A stretch of 64,000 nt of DNA from Anticarsia gemmatalis (lineage: Eukaryota; Arthropoda; Insecta; Lepidoptera; Erebidae), in NCBI RefSeq assembly GCF_050436995.1, contig NC_134747.1, positions 5,587,501 to 5,651,500 of the forward strand, given 5' to 3'. The notes beneath the pieces were generated by a model, which worked only from the letters and a program-made list of their open reading frames with translations, was not told the origin of the DNA and made no database searches. This document shows, piece after piece, positions 1-9,793 of the stretch. How positions within the stretch are numbered: the first letter of the stretch is position 1; every line of letters begins with the position of its first letter. The position numbers and the translations under genes were made by a program.

Positions 1-27
1 CATACTGACGAAGAATGTATCTTTCAG

Positions 28-1179
28 ATATTTATTAGACACGTTCAAGTTTCTGGACGTAACTCGGGTGGCGGTGTGGGGCTGGGGCTACGGCGGCTAC
101 GTGACGGCCATGTTGCTGGGCAGCCAGCAGTCCACGCTCAAGTGCGGCATCGCCGTCTCGCCCATCACTGACTGGTTGTACTATAGTAAGTTTATACCAC
201 CTTGTATTACAAAATATTTTGCAGAATTTAGTATAAAGCAAACTTTTAGGTCAGCGACTGTACAGCCTCGCACTCCCCAACAAGTCTCTTCGCATTGACA
301 AACATTTCATATGATTTTTTTCACCTACGATGAGGATGGAGATGATGATACATTGAGACCACCAATATTTTGTTTTTCCTTTTTTTAACCCGTTATTGTC
401 CCATTGCTAGGCAAAGGTCTTTTCCCGAATTGAGGGAGGGATTAGGCCGTGAGTCCACCGTGCTGCAAAAGTGCGGGTTGAAATCTTTGCATACCCTCAA
501 GCTATGTAAAACAATATTTGGCATACTTGGTCTGAATCTGTTTAACTTTATTAAATCTGTATCCATGTCTGTATAGATGCGGCGTTCACGGAGCGCATCC
601 TAGGCCAGCCGTCAGTGAACTACAAAGGGTACGTGGAGGCGGACGCGTCGCAGCGCGCGCACCACGTGCCGCCGCACGCGCTGTACCTGGTGCACGGGCT
701 GGCCGACATGTCCGCGCCATACCCGCACGCGCTGCAGCTCGCTAGAGCGCTCACTGACGCTGGAGTGCTGTTTAGATATCAGGTGATTAATGTAGTATGT
801 AAGAGTAGCTGATAATAAAGGCGGGATCTAGTCGAGGATGCAACAGGTGTGCAGCGATTTATATATGTGAATGTAGGTGAAATATGTAGAGATCCGGTTT
901 ATCTAGGGTACCTAAGTGGCTTTTCGTTTTTACTCATGCTAATTTCAAGACAAGAAGTATAGTTCTATTTTGCTTCATTGAATTGTTGTTCACCGAGTGA
1001 GCATTTTTTCTAAGTCACCCAGATTTTATAGCGTATGAATTACGTTCCAGGCGTACGCTGACGAAGGTCACGACCTGAAAGGCGTCATCGAACACGTGTA
1101 CCGTTCCATGGAGGACTACCTCCGCGAGTGCCTGTCCCTCGACCCCGAGGACACCAAGCTGCCGCCGCCCGACAGATAG
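28..1179 (+). CDS. Dipeptidyl-peptidase-4 family, catalytically dead (DPP6/DPP10-like), C-terminal exons
   Basis: Three coding exons, 28-185, 577-782 and 1051-1179, with GT..AG junctions and matching phases; the gene runs off the left edge. They encode the end of the alpha/beta-hydrolase domain of an S9B prolyl oligopeptidase: RVAVWGWGYGGY (nucleophile elbow), ITDWLYYNAAFTERILG, HGLADMSAPY (acid loop), YADEGH (histidine loop), then a stop after a Pro-rich end. In active DPP4 the elbow reads GWSYGG. Here the serine codon is GGC (Gly, 86-88), while the Asp of HGLAD and the His of DEGH remain. That pattern matches the non-enzymatic DPP6/DPP10 branch, single-pass type II membrane proteins that in animals modulate Kv4 potassium channels. 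The membrane segment and beta-propeller are outside the window. Family is sure; the channel role is inference. Confidence 0.9.
370..535 (-). mobile_element. 5'-truncated copy of a lepidopteran tRNA-derived SINE, in the DPP-like intron
   Basis: This is the same family as the full copy at 22155-22478. Shared segments in the same order include a T-run, a 'tgtcccattgct' type block, an 'agggattaggcc' block, 'gtgagtccaccgtgct' and 'gtgcgggttg'. The tRNA-like head and central domain are missing, so only the 3' part is present on the minus strand (the tail is the T-run near 376-387). It is diverged from the other copy, hence an old insertion within the first intron seen here. Confidence 0.75.
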
Positions 1180-3299
1180 AGCATCACCTCACACCCACAC
1201 ATATATCCTATTGTTATCGTAATAACTCCTGTAAATATGTACATGAGACATAGTGCTTTAATAAAATGTGTTCCCCACGTTCGGTTCGGCGACGCCTTGT
1301 GTACGACACATCGACTACCTCGATGTACTGACGGTGTGAGTGCGAGACCTCTTGTGATTAGTTATAGGTAATTAAATTTGTTATGAGAAGTTGCATGAAT
1401 TGAATTACTAAACACTAGTATTTAGTGAAATAATAATAGGTTGATTTTATAATAGATAGATATGAGCGACAACGGGCTACGAGAGTAAGATAAATTCTTC
1501 GAATTCAATATTTCCTCATCGAATCCATGATTCAGCTTCAGCACCATTCGCCTAAAACTATCGTACTGTGTCTTTTGCTAGCTCCTAAGAGCCTAGATAG
1601 GGAATAAATTGTAGACAAGGATGAAGTCTCACTATATACCAAAGACATTTTGTATCTGACGCCGTGTAGCCATGTTCCTCGGGATGAACACTAACCACTA
1701 CGATCACTATGAACACTAATGAACAGTGAGCACGCTCCGCCCCAGCTCGTCACCACGATGACACCTCCGAGCTTGTTCTATTAGGCTTTTACTACTATTT
1801 TCTACTGCGCCTTTACTATCAAGCTTTTCTATTTTATCTATTCCTATAGAAGTGTCCACTTGTACATAAAGTTATATTAACACGGTTACCACAATTGTTC
1901 AATTTTATGTAATGAAGCTGACTGACAGGAACACAAACTCAATTATTTTACGTGTCGTCGTATATATTATAGTTTTACGAAGATGCTTTACTTCAATGAT
2001 TGTTGTTAAACATGTAAACTACGAAATGAGGAGCTTATCATTTAGGGAAATTTACTAGGCCTTTTGGAATTAAAACATTATGTTACAGATATTTAAACTG
2101 TTATGTTTTGTAAAATTATAGCGCTGTTGAAATACCTCATGCGACAATGTACATAGAATTATTCTAATCATATGTAATTTGATAGAGTGAAACGCGTTTT
2201 ATAGTGACTTATAATATTTAGAAATGAAGTGACCTTGATCATCCCCTAACCTTAGCTGCTTTGGCTCCATCACATCACCATTTCCTAATCTTCCTAGTGA
2301 ATAAGAACATCAAAGAACAGTACGCCGCCCGGTCGACTGAGCTCGACTCGGAGCCCAAAGAGGACAGCGGTATTTGACGGAGGGCTCGACTCGACTGGGT
2401 GTTAAAATAAAATAGATTCAAGTATCTCTTGAAAACATACTAAAAGTAAAGTATCGATACTTCGTAGTCAGTGAACATCACTTCACTGTAGGACTCAAAA
2501 CCGTTACACTTTGAGTATTAAGCTTGTACAAAATAGAATATAAATTGAGCTAGAAAATTTGCCTTTCTGATAGATATTTCAGTAACGCAGTCTCTAAGTT
2601 TTGAAATCAGAATGTTTAAAGTTGTGATGTCTATGTCTGTACATAGAGACAAGATGGAAGGTAGGGCGTGTCCGGGGCTCGGCTCGAGCCGCCGACACCA
2701 CTGTTGTTGATTTCCGTACTGTGACATAACTAGATAATTCATTGTTGTTGTATAGAGATAAACGTTTGCCGATATTTGTTAAGTGTTATCGGATACCTGC
2801 ATAGACGCATATCGTACATTCCATGTTTGTGAAGACTGCCAATTTGGTCTAAATTTTACAATCATTGTACTAATTAAATACCTACGATACGTCGATGAGA
2901 TTAATTTCAATTGCCGTTATGGTCTTAAGGATGCTGTGATTCTTCTATTGCATAATTGTAACGATATTGAATAATTATAATGTCTCCATCTGACATTGCG
3001 TAGGGCCTAGTGAAATCGAATTCGTTGTAATTATTAAAAATAATTATGGTAAGGTTTAATGTTAATTTAGATATTTTGAAAATTCTTCCATTATAAAATA
3101 AACAATATTGCTTTGTTCTCCAAATATGAAACAAAACATAGACAATATAATACGGGCTACGTGTACATCACACAACATATGAGATTTTATAGTTAGATAA
3201 AATACGAGAGAGTTCGGAAACCGGGTGCTTTAAATTTTACATCATGTTGTACGTATTGATTTGATTAGCGAATGTTCTCTAGTTATACAATGAGAGACG

Positions 3300-3385
3300 A
3301 GAGCCGAAGCGGACGGCCCCGGCGACGCCGCGGCGGCCGGGGCCACGGGGCCACGCGCCCGCGCGCCTCTGCTCGGCCTGCTCGT
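3300..3385. other. GC-rich block with strong foldback
   Basis: An abrupt island of about 85 bp, almost all G and C, inside AT-rich sequence. It contains the inverted arms ggccccggc (3315-3323) and gccggggcc (3336-3344) with a 12-nt loop, so either strand could form a very stable hairpin. No reading frame here looks like a protein exon. It could be a structured 3' UTR element or a short CpG island. Confidence 0.5.
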
Positions 3386-4465
3386 GTTAATTAAGAATTC
3401 TTTCCATTTCTCATAAGTTAAATATGGAATATTCAGCGGATAACACCAATTAAATTCATATAATATAGTATTTATATAAAAGAAACGACATACTTGCCGG
3501 GTTGTTACTAAATTTTAGCACAATGATGGATCTAATCGTTTGCACGCCGCTTCACTCCTGACTTTGCTCCTTTCGAAGTCTATAGTCCTTAGTCTTCCAG
3601 TACAGCGAAAGCTTCCGTACCTTGTCTTATTCTTGATGCAGGAAAGTAGGAACTATGTGATGACTATGTCAATTATTTCACTTTTCCAACTCTGATCAGC
3701 TACGTAAATGTTAATTTCGTTTATCTAATGTCCTTCGATAAAATCTCTATATAAATTTAGATTTTCGTCCTAGTTTATCCAGATTCAATGGATGTGGTAT
3801 AAATGTGAATCAGTAATGCTGTGTTCTTAGGATCCCTGCATTATACGCTATATTGTACTCAACCTACACAATATTTTAACATCACGAAAGGGTAAATGTG
3901 ACAAAAATCAAAAGAAAGATCTTGGCGTGATCATTTTCTAAGTCAATTTTGCTTATGATAATAATACTTAATGTGCTAAGGCTTAATCTCTCTATAAGAA
4001 GACAGTAATTAGACAATATTGATCGTTGGCGCACAACGTCTAGATACAAGTGAGGAACACCGTGTGGGTTGAGTACAGTTGGGATGCAGCGTAGTGTCCG
4101 CCTTGTATCTTTAGAGTGCCGCGGATTGCTCCCTTAGCGGTTAGATTGAAGACGAACGATAGATCAATACAACAGTTGACATTCTGCCAGTGGCGGCTAT
4201 TGATAGGGAAGTCACCGTAATAATGGATGTAATAAATCTACTAGTAGTTATAAAACATGTGTAAGTGTTCAGGTGCCTGTGTGAGCTGTTGTATTCAATA
4301 TCGCGCCGTTCGATGGCCCTAGAAAAATCATCTAAAAATCTACGTTATTGTTAATCAGTGTTATAAATCTTATCGTCTCGTTTAAGAGTTACAGTGTTGT
4401 ATAGATTGGTACGTTTAATTTGTAAAATTCTGAGATTATTCTGTTATTATTGTAAAGTTTCTTTG

Positions 4466-4475
4466 AATAAATAAA
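4466..4475 (+). terminator. Poly(A) signals (distal) of the DPP-like gene
   Basis: Two overlapping AATAAA hexamers at 4466-4471 and 4470-4475, followed by a T-rich run. They lie 35 bp before the opposing poly(A) signal of the minus-strand gene. Assignment to the DPP-like gene is by position and orientation only. Confidence 0.5.
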
Positions 4476-4509
4476 ATTTTGAAATTTACATAATCGTTCA
4501 TCGGGCAGT

Positions 4510-4515
4510 TTTATT
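4510..4515 (-). terminator. Poly(A) signal of the 168-aa minus-strand gene
   Basis: The plus strand reads tttatt, so the minus strand reads AATAAA, 41 bp after the stop codon of the minus-strand gene at 4556-5062. Together with 4466-4475 this makes a tail-to-tail junction. Confidence 0.6.
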
Positions 4516-4555
4516 TTGAACGCTGTAACTTTTTACACTTATAAAATGGGAATGT

Positions 4556-5062
4556 CTATTTATCAGGCATCTCGAAGTGTAAATTGCTCGGGCCGCCGTC
4601 CCTGAAGGTTCTCGACCACATCTCGATACTGCGGAAGTACCTCTCCAAGTGCTCGTCCTTCAGGGTGACGTCTGCGTTGGTGACGCTGCTCGTGTGGCCG
4701 CTGAACGCGCCCTCGGAGTTGCAGTTGGAGCGCGACAAGTTGCGCACCAGCTCGTAGTGCGAGAAGTTCATCGACATCAGCGATGCGTTGTCTATACCCG
4801 GACCGAACTGCTGGCTACTGTTACATATGTCCATGAACATTTCTGACGCTTCCTGCGGATACATGTGCTTACTTTCTCCGTTCACTAGCTTGCTCTTCTT
4901 CAACCTGCCCAATGCCAAGTCTAAGGACCTCACAGCCTCGTTGACGTTGAACGACTTCCGCTTGGCTGGCTCGCTCTTGAGTCTCACTGGAGGCGGGCTA
5001 TTTAGTGATTTCACTTTACTGACACACTTCCTCTCGTTAGGCGTGTCGCCATTATTTTCCAT
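4556..5062 (-). CDS. Uncharacterised 168-residue protein, single coding exon
   Basis: An open frame of 168 codons from ATG at 5060-5062 to TAG at 4556-4558, with its own poly(A) signal downstream. I do not recognise the family. Visible features are a basic N-terminal third with nuclear-signal-like clusters (RLKSEPAKRKSF and GRLKKSKL), a predicted amphipathic helix starting near NVNEAVRSLDLALG, a Ser/Asn-rich middle, and a C-terminal helix LERYFRSIEMWSR rich in aromatic residues that could be a partner-binding motif. A possible acceptor (ttctgcgtcag) ends two bases before the ATG, so a 5' UTR intron or upstream coding exon is possible. GC-richer codon use than its flanks and a proper 3' end support a real gene. 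A small nuclear adaptor is a guess. Confidence 0.7.
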   Translation of the reverse strand: MENNGDTPNERKCVSKVKSLNSPPPVRLKSEPAKRKSFNVNEAVRSLDLALGRLKKSKLVNGESKHMYPQEASEMFMDICNSSQQFGPGIDNASLMSMNFSHYELVRNLSRSNCNSEGAFSGHTSSVTNADVTLKDEHLERYFRSIEMWSRTFRDGGPSNLHFEMPDK

Positions 5063-5539
5063 GACTGACGCAGAAATGTATATTTTTCATTGTATTATAA
5101 TATAGAGAAAACGATGAACGATATATAAATATATAATATTTATACAGGTACTCGGTCTATCACATTTTTCATCAACTACCAATTTACCAAAACGTCAATT
5201 CAGCGACATCTGAAAGACCACAGAGTACATTTGCCAAGGAGTACCAAGCTTGATGGAACCGACCTGCATAGAGACGACTATAACGGAATTGAATATTTTG
5301 AACAGCAGATGGCGCTGTTTTAACTTAAGCAAAGCGCCATCTATGTTTTTATGCCAGAACTACGTCAACTCAAAGAATAATTTGAAAACATAGTGTCCTA
5401 AACATTATTTGAATAAGTCACTAGATGGCACTAGTAGTTGAACATTATGAAAAATACCACAGTGATCAGTATCAAAGTAGGACAAAAAAAATATAACGAA
5501 AATAAAACAACTTTATGTTTATTCACTAAAATGAAGATT
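5063..5539. promoter_or_regulatory. Gap between the 168-aa gene and spo11; possible promoter with inverted GATGGCGC motif
   Basis: No coding exon. It should contain the 5' UTR and promoter of the minus-strand 168-aa gene and the 3' flank of spo11. An inverted repeat AGATGGCGCT (5307-5316) / AGCGCCATCT (5333-5342) stands out; each arm holds a GATGGC core like that of YY1/Pho-type sites. A second AATAAA for spo11 on the minus strand is near 5518-5523. Confidence 0.35.
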
Positions 5540-8500
5540 TTATTGTCCTAAGAACTGATTTTGTATAATTTTGGCAGGAATGTACGCATCACAGAGGGCG
5601 GCAGCGGTGGGTGCTAATGCTTCGATTTCTGCTTTGACGCCACTAGATAGCATTAGCGTTAGTTCTCCTTTTATTACGATTCCTGAAAAATGAAGACATG
5701 AATGAATGAAATATTTTGGCAAAAAACACGATACTGAGGCAGTTTCAAGGACAGAATAAAAGTTGCAGTATTAAAGATTAAACTTTAACGGTTATTCTTT
5801 TTCAGAAAGATAAATCAGTAGGTAGATTACTATCACAAATCGAGGATAGGAAGTTTGTTATTATAAACAACTACTTTTTCAGCTACGTGTTTGAGTACTT
5901 ATAGCATTATCTTGAAAATGCACTCCTCCGAGACAAACTTATCGACAAGAGCCCTAACCTATCCGAATGTAGGTATTCAATAACTTACCAATGGGTGTAT
6001 TCAAATACGGTCTATTGAGTAAAGACCTCAACTTGCACTTGTCCCTTTCTGTGAGGGGTAGTCGAGTCTCGTTGGGAGCTAAAGTCATGACGTCATTGTG
6101 TCGAGCACCTAGCAGTACAAGGGAGGAACAGGCTAGAGATGAAGAGAGGTGAGATTGAGCCTGAAAATAATACAATGACTTAGTTATTAGCTTAATAGGC
6201 ACTCTAATTAGGTTACTGTATGAGTCTACAGGGAGTGTAGATAGTGGCGTTCTGTGATATCTTTCCATTCGAAGAAAACGTGATTTTATGTAGGTACGTG
6301 CAAAATATTTTAACATATATTGGGTTCTGAAAAGTATGTCATGTCTCCTCTACTCATTCGAAAACATAGGACTTAAACTATCTAGTTACTTGTCAATTAA
6401 TCATTCATTCATCAATCATTTTTTCTCGATGTCCTGGCACAAAGGTAATGGTCGAAAGCTTAGTAAGTATAGCAAATCAAAGGGCCAACTGGCAACAACC
6501 AGCCACCTTACGGTGAAAACTCAGTTCTCACTTCAAAAGTTATTGGTAATTGTTTAAGATCGGACGGAAAGCCCTTTGCCGAGGATTGGAATACCTAAAG
6601 TAAGATTCATATATTAAGTACAGTATTTACCAGTGAACCATATTTGTAAGTAAGGAAGATCTCGTATCCATGAGGATCGGCATCGACCAGCGCAAGTGCA
6701 CGAAGACGGAGCTCCGAGCATAAACGACACAGCAGTTGTCGAGTGCATACATCTGGGTATCCTTTACCCTACGACATACATTAATAGCACATTATTTAAC
6801 AAGAATTCTTTTCTCTAGCTTATTTAACAGTACACCTACATTATGTACTTAGTAGCTTGCTTATGTTCAATAAATAATCTTTCTTTCCCCTGTCTACTTT
6901 AATTTGAGGATTTAAAAACTTGTGAACTTCATTGCGTGATGACATTGACGAAGACTACACGCTTGAAAGTTTCACAATTCAGTTAGGAAGTAAAAAAACG
7001 GGGAATCTAATATCTATCGACTAAAAGTGGAAAGCGTACACCAATATGTTAATGTTAATAATTAAATTCAGTCTCCTAATTATCATTTACAACGCGAAAT
7101 AAAATAGCAACTCCTTTAAAACATCAATAAACACCCAGGTAATTCTAGTATCTATAATAACCTTCAGCTTATATTACGTAATATAATTCAGTAAGTAATA
7201 TCAACATATACTTAGATATTAAAGAAAAAAATATTGATCATGGAAATTGCAATTTATAATGTGTTATTAATAACTACTGATTTAACGAAGCTGAGAACAT
7301 CTGTCTGTAAGTATATTATTATCATCCCGGTTTTTTATTTAAGGTTAGAAATAGTACGTTTACGCATTACGTCTATAATTTGCTTCCATTAAATATTAAT
7401 ATAAGCTATGGTTTCAATAATATTATGCATTGAATATTATTAGAAACTGGCATCAAAAAAAATTGCAAAAAATATTGATCTTTACTTTAGCGACATGATT
7501 TTACTTTATAAAGAAAATGTTGGAATGAAAAACCGCTTTACCCCCTTTAGTAAGTTTCAAACTAATAAACATATTATATAGGTAAAATCAAGCACAAGAA
7601 CTTGGCCTATAACCTTCAAAATACGTTAAGCTGTTGGTCAAAATCTCTACATTAAGAACTATGTAATGTGTCACCGTTATAATAATGACAGGTCCCAATC
7701 GTAGCAACGCTCCTTCGTCTAAAAGCTTCTGGAAAATGGCGTCTTTTTCGACAACTAAGATGTACTTAGCTGAAGATTGGAACTCTACTATGCCGGTTAT
7801 ATCTTGTGGTATAAGGACACCTAAGGAATAAATCTTATAAAATAAATACTATTATGATTGCTATACAAACTAAGAAGATGTAAGAAAGGAATTTTAGAAC
7901 TTTTGCAAATATAATTTTAAGTTCATCTAATCAAGATACCATAAAATCTCTTCTGTTGAAATGACATACTATTAGTTAGAGCTTCTTTTACTTTATAACA
8001 CAGAAGCAAGCTACTAATAATAGTCCAGCAAAATAAATTGTTGACCTATAATGTTAAAAAACAAATACTTATAGGAATTTGACGTAATAAGTAACTGGTA
8101 CCATCATGATAAAGCGTATTTTCCCATACTGCTCTATAAATTTGGTGAAATTAACAAATATACAACTTCCAGGATAAGTATTCTATGGAAAAATGCGTGT
8201 TTACGTTCATTCCCGGATCCTATGATGTAAATGCAATGCGAATGCTTAAAAGTTACGATTACATACCTCCAGCCGTCATACAATCGACAACACTTCCATT
8301 CCTGTAATGTAACGTAAGGGGTCCAGCGATCAGGCCTTTAGCCGTAGCCACAATACCCAGACTCCAAGGTGGAGTCTCAAGTAAACAGCACACGTCCCTC
8401 ACTGCTATGTCCAAGTTCGCTTGATTGCGAAGCCTGGATACGTTCTGGTAGAAAAGCTCCCTAGGAAGATATGCTACTATTTGTATCTATTTTTATCTTA

Positions 8501-9793
8501 GTTGACAATTAATGAACGTCAAATCGATGGTAATTATTCAGTAAATTGCTGCTTTGTCGTAACGTGTTAATCACTAAAATCTAAGGAAAACACAATGTAC
8601 CTAACCTACAGCAAACAACTTTCAAACAGTTGTCAGCTGAAATACGTGATAACCCCCCAGAGCGGACATATTTTATGCTGTAGTGAAATTCCAAGCAGAA
8701 AATCAATTAGGCAAATAAAACCATATACAAGTAAATTTATGCGTTTTCTGGGCATTTACTTAGTGTTATTTATAACCTGACAACTTAGTCTTCATTTCTT
8801 CATCGTCGACCTAAGTCTTCATCAGTCTTTTTTATTGTTGACCACCTTTGTTATTACTTTAATATTTACATTACTAGTAACAAAATCTGCAATTGCACTT
8901 AATAATGTTCAACGGAAACAAGAGATTTTGATATAAAGATCTTTTACCTCCGAGTAACTGTCATGTTCTTAGAAAGCAATTCATGTACTTTAGTTAGCAC
9001 AAAAACAATGGTATTGAATCTTGTCTTATCTTCTGCACTAGAATAACAAAGAGTTGTCTTCTTAGCTTCGTTGACCGATTTTAATGATACCCTGAAATAA
9101 CCAATGAACTTTTGGCTATAATAAGGGAATTTTGCCTATATTGAGAGTAGTATAACCACATGTAAAAAGTATCCCGTGTAGTTATCCAGGTTTATCTACC
9201 AAAGGTTATCAAAACCTGTTCAGTAATTTTTGCGCGAGTAACAAGCATCCAAACATCTTTACTTTCGAATTTAATTTAGTAAGTTTATATTTACCGATCT
9301 AAATCGTAAATACAGTTGCTCCAAAGTCTTTGATTTCTGATAGTCAGTTTTGGTGTTGTTCCATTTTCAGCACTCTTGTTGATGTCGCCAAGAATATCCT
9401 CTACCTTTTGTATTGCTAACTTTCTTGCATCGTTTGTTTCTTTCAGTAATAAATGTGAAGGTTTGAAAGCACCTAAAAGACGAGCGTTGAACATAATATT
9501 AATGCAAAAATATCTTTGACAACTTAATTTACTGACACATTCACAGCTTAGTATTACGTTAGCATTTGGTTACCTTTATCAAGGGGTTTCTTTTTTAAAA
9601 GAAGCTGTTGAACTTCACTAAACTCTAATTTCCTCTCAGGCAACGTCAGTACTTGATCAGTACCAACTAATTTAATCTGATTCTGACACAGCTTATCAAT
9701 AGCAGCCGCTAACTTCGCATCTTGCTTGAACGCTTCTGAATTCAGCGGCAAATCTCTCGACAACACAGACAAATCAGCATTCATTAACTCCAT
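5540..9793 (-). CDS. spo11: Spo11, meiotic DNA double-strand-break transesterase (topoisomerase VI A-like)
   Basis: Eight coding exons on the minus strand: 9574-9793, 9295-9472, 8948-9091, 8267-8460, 7690-7820, 6631-6768, 5989-6160, 5540-5682. All phases join, giving 439 residues (other animal Spo11 proteins are about 400). The protein cuts both DNA strands through a tyrosyl phosphodiester to start meiotic recombination; it is orthologous to Drosophila mei-W68. Visible signatures are TRRELFYQN with the catalytic Tyr at about residue 185 in the winged-helix CAP domain, and a Toprim domain with YILVVEKDAIF (Glu about 270), GKGYPD and LVDADPHGYEI (the Asp-x-Asp pair about 318/320). The ATG at 9791-9793 is the first in frame. 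The intron 5 donor is a weak GTCATT. The stop codon lies inside an AATAAA hexamer, so the 3' UTR can be very short. Nothing suggests a broken gene. Confidence 0.95.

Larger units (their letters stand above)
1180..4490 (+). other. 3' UTR and possible extended 3' UTR of the DPP-like gene
   Basis: No coding exon is visible here. A first poly(A) signal AATAAA lies at 1260-1265, followed by GT-rich sequence, giving a short 3' UTR. A second pair of overlapping AATAAA signals lies at 4466-4475, just before the next gene's 3' end on the other strand. Use of that site would give a 3.3 kb 3' UTR, as is common for insect neural genes. The stretch is AT-rich except for a GC-rich block at 3300-3385. Which site is used cannot be told from sequence. 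Confidence 0.45.
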
